Positions 30,665 through 42,519 of a stretch of 64,000 nucleotides of DNA are shown here, in pieces. Below the pieces are notes generated by a model, which saw only the letters and a list, made by a program, of their open reading frames with translations, was not told the origin of the DNA and searched no databases. Position numbers and translations under genes: made by a program. The DNA is from Brachypodium distachyon (taxonomy: Eukaryota > Streptophyta > Magnoliopsida > Poales > Poaceae). The stretch spans positions 17,392,613-17,456,612 of the forward strand of contig NC_016135.3 in the NCBI RefSeq assembly GCF_000005505.3, read 5' to 3'. Within the stretch, counting starts at the first letter, position 1. Every line of letters starts with the position of its first letter.

Positions 30665-33416
30665 CTATTGACTGGATTTGCCGTTGGTTATACCCAAGGG
30701 TATGTTTCCGTTGGATTTTGAGGCCACCATTTCTTCCAGGCGCTTCCATAGGGCTTCTCGCTTCGAGCTGGATTCTTCTTGCTTCAGTTCATCGTCGTTG
30801 AACTTCTCCATGCACTCCCCGAAAAATGCAGGATCATGATCAGAGAAGATCTTGCGTACATTCAATGTCAGGCTCCGAACAGCCTGGTTCCAGTGACCCC
30901 GGGCATTCCTCTCGAGCGCAGGAAAAATGATGGGTAATATCACCTTGTAATTCTGCTTAATTAAGCTCTCGATGTGGTCATTGTTCCACAGAAATAGTGC
31001 TCGCTCTGCCACCTAGAAATAGACAAGGAGAAATATGGAAGTTAGATCATATGCTTTTGCTGAATATTCTTTACACTGTTTCATGTGTAACAACTTAGGA
31101 AACAAGTTCAGATTACATTACAGTAAAAAAAAGTTCAGATTACGGATACCTCCAAGTATCTACTAATGTAGCTAAATGTTCAGTGAGCTGCAAACTGCTC
31201 AAGTGAACACAGCTAGGCGAAACCACCAGACTAGAATGAACAATAAAAACCTCATGTCATTCTGGTGGATGACAGCTATTATAAGGTACTAAATGCTATT
31301 TAGATGATGAGAACCCTGTAGCATACTACGGAATAACCCACTAATATCATGATAGCCAGCGGAAAGCAAATACAAAATCAAAACTGTACAAAAATGTCTA
31401 AGACCTATTTCAGACATGACTCAGACAAGGATTGATAGCCAGCAAATATGCAGGTCACAAGTTTTAACTATCCAAAACTGATGAACAGTGTTTTACTGTT
31501 TCCCATCAAGGAAGTAATTTCATGATACCGTGTGTACCTAAAGCAACACAAAAAGCCTCTTGTGTAAAAGGCGGTACTTTCAATAAAATTAACAGAATAT
31601 GATAAATCAAACCAAGAGAACACAGAAATGTAAATTACATGTCACACCCTTAAGCTCTAATCTCGGTGGCAATTAGTGTGAATATCTTTCAAGCACGGTG
31701 TGAATTTAAGCACTGCTATGTGAAATACCTGAGGATACTTATATGCAAATTTGGAATCAACAGATTAAGTAGAAGGGAGACACAGAGAAAGAAGAGGAGT
31801 TTTATGGTGATAGTCCGATGACTATGGATGCATCAAGTCATTTTTCTACCAAGGGTTTTAAGTGAGAGAACAAAAGTTGAAGGGATGTGAAACAGAGAAG
31901 AAACAAATTAGTACCCACAAGAGGATCACAGAAACAGTCCATGTTTCTTTTACTATACAGAATTACAGATTACCATACGTAAAAACAACTGAAAATCCAT
32001 TTACATAATTAAAAAACACACCCACATGATGCACAGTAAGGGTAGTAAACAGAAGCATGCCAAGACTATACATGTCAATCTTTTTCATACTCAAGGGGCA
32101 AAGTTATAACTAATTTAACTTGTGCAAGATATCAATGTGCACACACAGATGAACAATAACATGATATAAGAAACTTTGTTTGGAGTAAAAGTGCATGCAA
32201 GAATTGATCAAATAAGTGGATACGCCTGATGAGATTTAACCTGGAAGTGCGAGCTGTTCATGCTACCAGCAATCTGACGGAAGAGCGGAACCATGCATCT
32301 TTGGAACTCTGCAAGCTGTGTTGCCTCTAAAACCTCTTCTAGCTCACTCAAGAACATCACCTCCTTTGAACTATTTGTTATAGGCCAATACTTCAGTAAG
32401 CCCCTAATAACAGTGTCAGCAAGTTTGCAGTCCTTCTCAACAAATTGTGTGATGGAATACGAAAGCTGCTGGTGGTACATTGCCACACACTTTGGCTTAT
32501 GGAGTGGGATCAGCGCACGAATAAGGAACAATTTGTGCTCTTCTTTAAGTGGCAGGGCAAATCCATTGATTATACTTCCCAAGATCTCCAGCAATTCTGC
32601 AACGCCATTATGCCTTTCTGTTTCAAATATAAACCTGTAGAAAATGTTGTTTATTGCTTTCCTGATGAATGGGCGATGCACCATGAATTTACCATATATT
32701 CGATGGAGTATTGTCTTCAAATAATCCCTCTCCCTGAGATCTTCTGAGTCAAAAAGATCTAGTAACCTGAGAATGAAGGAATGATCTATGTATCTCTTGG
32801 CCAGCTTTGCATCTGTCTCCTGTGATGCTACAAATCTCAAGAAAACCTCGTAAACAATCTGCAAGTGTGACCAAGCTGGGTCCATGAGAGGCTCATCTTC
32901 CTCCAGATCAACTCCTTCGATGGCCTTGTTCTCACGAGGATTGGGTCTCGAGCTCCGGAACAAGTTAATTGCCACCATCTTGCCGATCTCCAACATAATG
33001 ACTTCTGAGAACTTGCCATTTGCAGAGGTGACGTAATCAACAAGCTCCATAAGCGTCTGGCGCTTCATCTCTTTCTCCTTCAAGTTTTTCGTTGGATCTG
33101 TGAAATCATACACGGCACAGCACAGGTTCACCTTTTTGACAAATAAATTCTGCTTCTCCGAGGCTGGCACGTCCTTGAACGCTGGCAGCGGCTCACTGGA
33201 GTGATACACCACAGTCCCATTCATCGCCGGACTAGGACCGGAGCCAGCTGGTGCCAGGTATTCCCCATTTCCTGCTCTCTTATGCCCAGCAGGCTCCACA
33301 CTTCTCACAACGCTGTTCGAATTCGAGGACTCATAGCCGTTCCCCATAGCAGCGTCCCGGCTATCACCGGCCTTCACCGTCTTCTTCGGCAGCTTGCCAA
33401 GGATCTGTTTAATCAT
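30665..33416 (-). CDS. PP2A regulatory subunit B' (B56 family), 507 aa
   Basis: Two exons, 32241-33416 and 30665-31012, join in phase 0 to 507 residues, typical of the 57-kDa B' subunits of plants. B' subunits select substrates and location for the PP2A A/C core dimer. Visible in the protein: a variable, low-complexity N-terminus starting [12 protein letters not shown], then the all-helical B56 HEAT-like domain from about residue 85 ([101 protein letters not shown]) and, in exon 2, [11 protein letters not shown] followed by a charged tail [12 protein letters not shown]. The intron is 1,228 bp. The leader may contain a short intron close upstream of the ATG, since a good donor (about 33523) and acceptor-like sites are present. 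The isoform letter cannot be assigned. Confidence 0.96.
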
Positions 33417-33763
33417 CTTCTACCACAGCCAACCTATCAAGACCCCAAAACCCTAGCAATATCCCAACTCCACAAAATCAGCCACGCGAAGAAAGAGGGA
33501 TCCGAGCGAATCCACGCCCTACCTTGATTTTTTGCCTCAGTTACGAATTGGGGAAGATTATGAAACGGGGAGCTAAAGTGCGGAATCCGTTCGTGGGGTG
33601 ATGGGAGGAGAAACGTTCGGGAGCGAGAGAATCGAAGGGGAGATCAACCTGCGGTGGAGGCGCTCGCGGGAGGAGTAGAAGAGCTAGGAGGCTCGGTGTC
33701 AGGACCTCTGCATTCTGGAGCTTGCCAATCTTCAGTTACAAGCTCGGAGCTTAAAAGTTAACA

Positions 33764-33866
33764 CTCGGGCGCTCGGCAGCGGGATGGGTGGCGGCGCTCG
33801 CGCGAGGAGGAAGACGAGCAAGGGGGCTCGGGCGCTCGGCAGCGGGATGGGTGGCGGCGCTCGCGC
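33764..33866. repeat. 63-bp tandem repeat upstream of the PP2A B' gene
   Basis: CTCGGGCGCTCGGCAGCGGG begins at 33764 and 33827; the two GC-rich units share about 40 nearly identical bases. It lies about 350 bp from the PP2A ATG, outside the coding region. Confidence 0.85.
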
Positions 33867-34044
33867 AGGGGGGAAGAAGATCCACGGAGCGAGGGGGCTG
33901 GGTCGCTCGGCAACGAGATGGGGCAGAAGGAGGGAGTGGGGTATAGCTGGCCAACTACACTACCGAGAGCGAGGGGTGCCGAGGAGCAAATGAGCTCGGT
34001 ACACCGTACACGTGAAAAAGCTAGTTTTAGAATAGAATAAAGTA

Positions 34045-34812
34045 GAGTAAAATACTACTTCCTCCGTGGAGTAGTCCATTAACTCAGTAGAAATCAACAT
34101 TTTATTTTATGAAATGTGAAAACTCACGCATAAATCTTAAATTGGGATTGCTGTAACATTTCAGTCAAAAACGGTTCGGCGGGGCTAAAACACGCCACTT
34201 GGCCGCCACATCGGCTTCGGTCCGGACCGCGGGTTACTATTCGATTTTCTCAGGGATAAAATGGTCAAAGAAGGCTTCCACGTATGTTGCTCTTCTACTC
34301 AACAAGCCGCCGGGCATGTCAACGGAGAGCTGTGATGACAGCTATATGGGCCGCGAGCGAGGAGAGAGCACACGAGTGTCACGGCAAAGAAAGGAAACTA
34401 GAGTTAGGGATTGCTCTGATTTAGGGATTTTGACGCTTATTTAGGAAATTCAAAATGGATTTTACTAGCTCGGTCATTTTGTAGGAAAGCCCTTGAGAAA
34501 ATCGAGTACCAACCTGCGGTCTGAGCCGAAGCTGACGTGGCGGCCACGTGGTGTGTTTTAGCCCTGCCGAACCGTTTTTTGTACTAAAGTGTTACGATAA
34601 TCATAGTTTAGGAGTTTATGTTTGCGTTTTCCTAGTTCGTGGACAAACTAAAATGTTCATTTCTGCCGAGTTCATGAACTAGTGGTGTATTTTACTCCCT
34701 CCGATCCTAAATTGTTGTCGAAATATTACATGTATCTAGAAACTTTCTAAGAATAGATGCATCCATATTTGGGCAAATTTGAGTCAAGAATTTAGGATCA
34801 GAGGGAGTACTT
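34045..34812. mobile_element. Mutator-like element with long TIRs and a nested Stowaway
   Basis: Two arms of about 200 bp are inverted copies, best seen in GGTTCGGCGGGGCTAAAACA (about 34173) against the complement of TGTTTTAGCCCTGCCGAACC (about 34555), with GGCCGCCAC next to it. The ends share AGTAAAATAC. When the Stowaway at 34695-34807 is removed, the element is bordered by AATAAAGTA (34036-34044) and AATAAACTA (34813-34821), matching at 8 of 9 positions. The interior (34260-34450) has no recognised coding sequence. The long TIRs and 9-bp duplication are typical of MULEs. Confidence 0.7.
34695..34807. mobile_element. Stowaway-type MITE nested in the Mutator-like element
   Basis: CTCCCTCCGATCCTAAATTG and its inverted copy, TA at 34693-34694 and 34808-34809. 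Taking it out restores the right terminus of the surrounding element (34045-34812). Confidence 0.85.
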
Positions 34813-34821
34813 AATAAACTA

Positions 34822-36331
34822 CCCCACTAGTGTATACATTCAGAACAAATTAACAGTTTGGTTCACAAACTTATAAAACGCAAGAATAACATATTAAACT
34901 GGGATTAGTGATACTGTTTAAGAATACATGGATGAAAGAAAAACAACTCGTGTTAGATGCTATAACAGTTGCATCGAATTGTTGCCTATTCAGATTATTT
35001 CTAAGACAAATTATTGAATCATTGTTAGATGTACATTTTTGAGCCTTTAGAACTTGTATCTGCGTCTCTTTATAATAAATCTGCAAATTTTTCAAATTGG
35101 GAGTTGTCTGATGCCTGTTTATTTGTGCGACTAATCTGGCTGCAGTTGCAACTGAAATGTGCTGAAATGACCTATATGACCTTGTAGTTCTGTAGATTTG
35201 GTATTAGTGTTGATTGTACTGTTCTACATATATATTAGTTGTTAAAGAGTTGTTTTTTTGCTGCAGATATCATTTCTTCACTCCTAGACAATGTACTAAT
35301 ATTATACTGTCCACACATTATACCATGATGTACTAAACTAATATACTGTCCATTAGTTTAACATATTACAATCCTACTCTCTTGAGGCCATCGGAGCATC
35401 AACAATCCTATCACAAGTGGCGTGCATTGTTTCTTCATAGTTTCAGCTGCCTTCTTTCATAGTTTCTTCCGGTCTGAACATTGAAATCTGCCACTAAGTT
35501 CTTATACCCGGTAGCTCTCAAGAATTTGGTTGGCTTATTTCCAAGCTGAACTTGTGTGGTTGCACAGTCACAAAAAATTCTAGCCGTTGATAGCATCACA
35601 CACAACTTTCAGAGGTTCCACTTTGACAGGTTCCATCTAAACAGGTACATATTTCATCCCATATATACATCAAACAATAGCGAGCATTTAGACCAAAAAA
35701 ATAGCACATATACACATCTCATATATTTTAAACACATTCACACAAGTTTCAGACAAGGCAAGAGCAACAAGAACGGGAACAAAAACAAATAGGAGGCAAC
35801 AGGAGGGGTCGTCTCACCTTGGCGTCTTTGCTGTTGATGCAAGATAGGAGCAGGGCGGCACCGAGTTTGAACAGCAAGCGGCGGGCCTGGAGCAGCAGTA
35901 GGGGGCGGCACCGAGTTGGAGCAGTAGGAGGCAGGGCCAAGCTTGCAGCAGGGGGCGTGGCCGATTTGGAGCAGCACAATCTTCTCAGTCCGGCGACGGC
36001 TCCTCTCCAGCAGTTGCCAAGGACCAACGGTGCCGGTGTGGGGAGATCAAGAGGGGCGGCGCCAACCCTAGGTACCGCTTCTGCTCGGGATGGGGGAGTG
36101 GTCGGGATGGGGAGAGAAGGGCCAATGGAGGTGGGTGGTTGAGTAGAAAATTAGAAACGAACTAGTAAGGGCATTTTCGTTGTTGTATGTGATTTGGTGG
36201 GAGGCTATTTCAGTAAAATTGGAATTTAGAATCTGCAGCAGCACCGTTTCCGTGGATTCCGGTCGGTAGTGTTGTTTTGTGAAGCGCTCCATGCTAGCGG
36301 ATCCTTGAAGTTGGCCCAAAATTTGGTGTAT
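34822..36331. other. Intergenic region with a GC-rich block
   Basis: 34822-35740 is AT-rich and featureless. 35740-36150 is GC-rich with repeated GGCACCGAGTT-type units and several overlapping short frames on both strands, but no domain. It may be a transposon fragment or an eroded first exon. Confidence 0.35.
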
Positions 36332-36375
36332 GTTTGGGCTCCAGCTTCTACAGCTCTGCTCCTAGGAGTCCAAAC
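36332..36375. repeat. Small inverted repeat, MITE end-like
   Basis: GTTTGGGCTCC at the left and GGAGTCCAAAC at the right form 11-bp arms (one mismatch). Similar ends occur in grass MITEs; no larger element could be delimited. Confidence 0.35.
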
Positions 36376-36418
36376 AAACAAATCCTTAAGTCATGGTATT
36401 ATTAAGCACCACCACGTA

Positions 36419-38839
36419 CACTACAAGAATTTACACGAATTATGGCGTTCCGAGACCGTCACGATGGGCCCCAAAACCGTCATGTAAAATACGTGATGAC
36501 AGTCTTGCTAACCGTGGGGGACCCCTGCTCATACGTCATTGATTGTGACAGAATGTCACAGCCGTCGCAAAGTTGGCCATCAATGACTGTCCTAAGCCGT
36601 ACCGATCCTTAGCAGGCCTTGGCTCTACCCGGCCCATTTAAAGCTGGTTAATCCATCACGGATACAATGACATCAACATTGTCAGAAGTGAATCTAACGT
36701 TTAACACATGCATTGACCGGCAATGACACGAGGCTGGCCCCTGGGACAACACGTGTCGGCGGTACGGACCTGTCAGAGGACGACACGTGTCAAGTTCTGA
36801 TAGGTTCACGTGTCGGCTTCTCATAGGTTCACGTGTCGACATTGCGGAGCTACTTGGATCTTGCCGTGACACATATCCTCATCTAATTGGAACATGTGCC
36901 GTCATCTAATTGGAACACATGTCGTCTTCTAATTGGAACGCGCATCGTAATCTAATTGCAGACCTGAAGTTACGTCGATGCCAATGGCGGGCGAATGCGA
37001 TACTGCGGCGATGTCCACTGAGGCTATTCGTCGGCTGCGGCCTGAATCTCTTGGTGCTCAACTCTCCTAATCTAAGTCCCTTATGAACTATCATCCTGTA
37101 CTCATACGCGACGGCACCGTGTATCTAAGTCTCAAAGGGTAAATTATAGATCTGACAACATGGGCCCACCACCCGCCCTGACAAGTTGGGTCAGCAATGA
37201 CACCTGAAAACCAGAGTAACCACTACAATGTTTATGTAGCCACAAGCATGCATACTACGGACAACGTTTGATGCTGGTCCGTTGGTATGAGGGGTATTTC
37301 ATTTGCTAGTGAACTCGTTTCATCCCGAGTTCGGCGCATCACAACTGCAATCGTTGTTATTTGGTTGGTGTGTTATTTTTTTTCTATCGGGACTCACATG
37401 GACGGCTGTACAGTAGCGGAGCGACGTGCAAGGCCGTGGGCCGCCCATCCGACGCTACAGCCCATGAATAGCCTTTTGCCCCTCCTACTGGGTTGCGTTA
37501 TTATTCCCTGATTTGGTCTCACGTGCAAGGTCGCAGGCCGCCCTTCCCACGCCCCAGCCCTTGAAGCAAGTAGAGCATAAGAGCATGTATATTTGGGCTC
37601 TGACCCACTGGACTGTGGCTTAACTAGTTGCAAGGCCTCACCTCCTCGGCGCCTCTAGCCCATTATGTTTGCCTCAAACAAGCTTCTATTTGGCCTCTCC
37701 ATAGCTAGCTGGGCCATAGTTGTCTATTTTGCACGTCAACCCATTTGGCTAGACCAACTAATTGGGCCAATCTCCGCACGCGCAAACGTTTCACTCAAAA
37801 CAAAAAGGGTCTGACAAATGGTCCCAATTGTACAAGAGGCTCTCTCATGACGCCACACCAGAAATGACGCGTGTCCCGAAGAGGCTCTTCCACTATCAAG
37901 CGGTTCCACCAAGAACTGAAGTGACCCCACTGGTCAGTGAACGTTCTAGGCATGTGCTTGTGCTTTGATACCATGACCGGTAGGCCCCCTAATAGATCGT
38001 AAGTCCACTTGTGATTCAGTTCTGACTGGTTGGGCGAGTTGTAAGCACCTGACGGGTGGTCCCGCGCGCAAACCTTCACAGGTGGGACCAACCGACTGAC
38101 AGGTGGACCCAAGAGGAACCACACAAAACGGACACATGCGTCCCCTTACTCTGACGGGTTGAACCGTCCGATATGTGGGTCCACTAGGTTGGACGGACTG
38201 ACCATATGGGCCCACGCATGAACGGGTGGACAGGTGGGAGCAGTTCGAAAGGACACGTGTGGTCGGGTCTGACGTGCATCGTTCCGTACCTTGCATGTGG
38301 GTCCACCAGGTTGGATGGACTAACCATGAGGACCCACCCGTGAATAGGGTGGACACGTGGAAACAGTTCATAAGGACACGTGTGGTCGGGTTTGACAGGC
38401 GGGCTCAGTCGTCTGGAGCAAATAACGCATGTGCTCGTCAAACAGGGTGCAGGCCTGACATGTGGGGTCACCGGGAGATGTTCAGGTGGCTCTGGACATG
38501 CGGTAGTATCTAGTGAGGATGGGCGTCCTTCCGTACCCTTCATGCGGCCCCAGGTCGGTGGAACTGACAAAAACGTGGGAGAGCGTCTGACACGAGGCGC
38601 CTGACAGTATCACTTGTATGAACCGAATCGCAAGAAGTCAGCCCAATAAGGAGTGTTGTAGCTCGATGCGCCCCGCACATCGCGATCGGAGATGGAAAGA
38701 GCGGCTTTGACAGCATATTCTCGAGCCCCATGGGCTTTCCGACCATCCAAGACCAAATCGGCAGGATTTTCGAATTTGCAAGATAGTCTACCAGAACGTC
38801 ATAGTGAGGACGTCACTATCGCGGTAAATTCTTGTAGTG
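36419..38839. mobile_element. CACTA (En/Spm-type) transposon, non-autonomous, 2,421 bp
   Basis: It starts CACTACAAGAATTTAC and ends GTAAATTCTTGTAGTG, perfect complementary termini with the CACTA signature, and has the expected 3-bp target duplication GTA on both sides (36416-36418, 38840-38842). The interior holds repeated CACGTGTC motifs, GGTGGACA-type repeats and a 122-bp tandem repeat (38170-38416). I find no transposase frame, so it would depend on an autonomous relative. Confidence 0.92.
38170..38416. repeat. Two tandem copies of a 122-bp unit inside the CACTA element
   Basis: Copies begin at about 38173 and 38295 (ATGTGGGTCCAC, GGTTGGA, GGACACGTGTGGTCGGGT in both). Subterminal repeats of this kind bind the transposase in CACTA elements; here the role is inferred. 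Confidence 0.8.
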
Positions 38840-39009
38840 GTATATCTGGTATGGTGATCGATATCTATCGTTTGATCAATCTCTGAGTGGCTGTGCGAGC
38901 ATGTTTGTACACGTTTTATTTGGCACATTTTTAGCATGTAACTTTTCTGCAAAACATCAAAACTGTCCATTAATAAAAAGTATCCTCAAGAAAGAAAGTT
39001 TGGGAGACC

Positions 39010-39412
39010 AATGCGAGTTTGGAATGGAAACTTAGCTTTCAAAATTGATCAAACTCACACCGTTGTTGAATGGTGGGATCCTGACAGAGCACAAATTCCT
39101 AAAGAGATGAAGCGAAACATGGACGGGTTTCTTATCTACACAATTTGGAATGTTTGGAAGAAAGAATCGGATGCATCTTCTAAGATGAGATGAAAGAAAC
39201 TGAAGAAGTGGCTCATATTATTCACGAGGAATTTAATTAGAAGGGCAACTTAATTTGCCACCGTTACAAGTTATAACCTCTAATAGTGAGTAACCGTTGT
39301 CTCTTTATATGAGGTTTTTCTTGCGAAGCTTGACATTAATTACCAAGATTAGTTGTACTCTATTTATTTTTTAATGAATGGCAGAGCTGCCCCCATCTCT
39401 CCCACAAAAAAG
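39010..39412 (+). mobile_element. 3' end of a LINE (5'-truncated relic)
   Basis: The frame at 39011-39193 reads VEWWDPDRAQIPKEMKRN and FLIYTIWNVWKKE, which resembles the C-terminal zinc-binding end of plant LINE reverse-transcriptase polyproteins, where an IWKERN-like motif is typical. It is followed by a non-coding tail ending TTTTTAATGAATGGCAGAGC, then CCCACAAAAAAG, a typical LINE terminus. The 5' part is missing. Confidence 0.65.
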
Positions 39413-40112
39413 AAATAGGAAGTCATGCAGAACATTATGCACCGTGATCGCCTTTAAACTGAAAATGAACATGGTGTAATGTGTTACACAAATAAAGCAT
39501 CAAGAACAGTCACAAAATCACCACCTATATAGGCTGGTGAGACCAGTGTGAGCTCGCGAGCATGCACCTGTTTGGTTTGCACCATAAAGCTAGCAACATT
39601 TAGCGGAGGCATGCAGAGCGGACAAGGAGGGCTAGATAGAGAATGCATTATTATACACATACTTTTAGAAGAATATAGACAAAATGAAGTATTGGCATCC
39701 TAGCTAGCACACCGGAAATCTAGAAAGTGCACGTTATGGAGCAGATCTAGAAACATAGCTTTCTATCACTACCAGATGCGGCGCCCATAGAGAGAGGCAA
39801 GCAGGGACAAGCATAGCACAGTCATAAAGAAGAAGATAGCATCCATCCATCTGCCAATTGCCAGTAGAAACAAATTAATCAAACAAAGTGCTAACCAAGG
39901 ATAAGAAAAGGAGAACAAAATATGAAAGCTTGTGTGGGAAGTGCCTTGCCTGCACGTGCTTCCCTGCCTATTTAATCGCCCTCCCACTCTCCTATGTTCC
40001 TTCACAAAACATCTCTGTTGTGTGTTTGGTAATTGCCCCCTGGAACAACATTGTTTCTGTTTACATATAGGTTTTGCTTCCTTAAGATAGCTAGGTACCG
40101 ATAGATCGAGCC
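39413..40112 (+). promoter_or_regulatory. Upstream region of the NAC gene
   Basis: A TATTTAAT box stands at 39969-39976, about 140 bp before the ATG. No recognised repeat. The promoter call rests on position. Confidence 0.45.
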
Positions 40113-41123
40113 ATGGGAGACCACCTGCACCAACAACAACATTTGGATCTTGATCCTGGTTTCAGGTTCCAACCGACCGATGAGGAACTAATTAGTTTCT
40201 ACCTAAACCAGAAGGTGAAGGATAGGAGCTTCTGCACCATCGCCATTGGAGAGGTGGACATTAATAAGTGTGAGCCATGGGAGCTCCCCATGAAGGCAAA
40301 GATGTCAGGACCAGGGGCGACCGAGTGGTACTTCTACTACCACAAGGACCGCAAGTACCCCATGAGCCACAGGACCAACCACGCCACCAAAGCCGGGTTC
40401 TGGAAGATCACCGGCAAGGACAAGGAGATCTTCCATCGCCATGGTCTCCTCATCGGCATGAAGAAGACACCTGTCTTCTACATGGGCAGGGCTCCAAATG
40501 GTAAGAAGACCAACTGGGTCATGCATGAGTATAGGATCATAAGCAACAATGACAAGATGCCCTCTTATAGCACCAACAACACCATTACCGATCAATCTTC
40601 TAACTCAAAGGTACGCATCTACATAGTCATGCACAAATGTGAGACCCGAGCCTGATTTGCAATGATGATTTTTTTTGCATATTTGTTGTAGGACGAGTGG
40701 GTGGTTTGTCGGATCTTCGAGAAGAGCATTGGGATCAACGAGGTGGTTGTGTCGTCGTACCCCATGGTGCCTATGAACAATAACCAGATCATGGCGCCCA
40801 TGGCTATGACCATCCGAGATCAACAGCAGGGCTTCGACACCAATACCACACCATGCACACAGATAGTACAACCGCCTTCTCTCATGGACCCCGCCTCCTC
40901 CATGTATCATCTATATGACAACATTGGATCATCGTCGTTGGCACCACTCTCAACTAATGACAACCTCTACTTTGCAAATAACCAGACGCCACCCATGTCC
41001 TTGTACCAACATCATATGCAGACGCCGACACAACTGGGTGCAACGACAGATGAGGGCTTCTTGGGCATCGACACCTGGGACATCGTCCATGGTGTCATGG
41101 GACCACAATACCACCACCAATAA
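40113..41123 (+). CDS. NAC-domain transcription factor, 309 aa
   Basis: Two exons, 40113-40610 and 40692-41123, join in phase 0. All five NAC subdomains are present: A ([19 protein letters not shown]), B ([14 protein letters not shown]), C ([15 protein letters not shown] and [13 protein letters not shown]), D ([28 protein letters not shown]) and E at the start of exon 2 ([12 protein letters not shown]). NAC proteins bind DNA as dimers and act in the nucleus; the C-terminal half here is Gln/Asn/Pro/Met-rich, as expected for an activation region. Subdomain C is divergent ([12 protein letters not shown] where most members have a serine- and leucine-containing segment, and KITG for the common KATG). 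Most NAC genes have a further intron after subdomain B; it is absent here. A TATTTAAT box lies near 39969. Target genes and the physiological role cannot be read from the sequence. Confidence 0.93.
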
Positions 41124-42519
41124 GATCACGCCAATGGTCCTATGGGCATGGATGGCATGTGAAATTACTGATGATCCAAGGCTGCATTGTCCTCTGTTGT
41201 GAGTTGCATCATATTTACATATATGGAATAAGGAAATTATAGTGAGTCGCGCCGTAATAATTTGTGTGTGTGACCATTTGTGTTGCGATTGAGTTTCTTC
41301 TGTGGCATGTCTTTGGTCTTAGCATGTGTGTTTAATATCTGAATTGTGTGATTGTGTTGTAAATCCCTGGTGGTGTTCATTATCCTTAGGAATTATATAT
41401 GTTGTTTAATTAAAAACTAAATGTTATAGTATGAAGTTAGTTGCTTATGTATTTTGAAGACGCCTTCCAGGCTCACTCAACCTTTAAATACTCATAAGAT
41501 CCTTGACGTGTCACGTGTATTTTGTATCATATGTACTTGATTAAACCCGAGTGCTCTACTTGGGCTTTTGGTGGACCAATGTTAGTCCCAATATTTTGAC
41601 AATGATCGCAGCCCATGTACCTCTTTCCACTGGTTTTCGCTTCTCACGAGATGATGATATCGAGCTACATAAAAAAAGCAAAGACGACACTGCTATCCTT
41701 GTTCTGCAAACTCACTATACACTAGATAGTTTTCTTTAATAGTTCTGTCAGAAGAATTTGTAGTATCTGACATATATAGCAATTTAACACAGATGTAGCA
41801 TCGGTGACTTTCCGCAAATAATAAAACAGATGTAGCATAGACCGGCCTGTGTGGCATGTGCAACCGCCTTAACTTATCAAGTGGATACCACCACAACTCT
41901 TAATCTTGACAAGATGCTGTCACACGTTGTTGATTCACCATTAAAAATAAATCTTTTTCAAAATATTTTATTCAACATTTTTGCAAAAAAATAATATAAG
42001 ATAAAAGATAAAGATAAAGATCAATACTTAAGATATGATGCATAGTGAGTGCTCTATTCTTTAGTACTCGTATCTATTAATTTACGGTTGGTGGTGATGA
42101 TACATCATTCCTCATTTCAAAAATTAGGCTCCATCAAGACTAATCTAATATTCCCTACTAACATTTTAGAGCCTTCAAATCTAATGTAATTAACGTATTC
42201 CTTACCTATATACAATTGGCACTAGGTTTTCTACAGTTTAGGGTAAGATAAAGAGAAAGATGCCTATAAAAGGGACATATTCCTTCCGTAAAAATCATTT
42301 GTTAGATTAAAAATAATAGAATACTATAATGGACTACGGAGCAACACGTGGGCACTTAGCCAGTAGACAATAGTTTCAGAGATCACATGATTTTGGTGTA
42401 ATCCAGATATATTTACGGAAATAAATAGAAAAGAGCAAAAATATGGTGCATGGCAGAAGTAAGAATAGGGCGCTTACTGTTCTTCTACTGCCGTCTGAAG
42501 CAATTCCTTGGGGCTCTCC
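41124..42519. other. Spacer between the NAC gene and the orphan gene
   Basis: It includes the 3' UTRs of both convergent genes. It is AT-rich; no repeat family or gene was recognised. Confidence 0.45.

Noticed and set aside
37394..38604. Frames up to 141 codons in the CACTA interior
   Set aside because: They span the tandem repeats, overlap each other on both strands and show no transposase motif.
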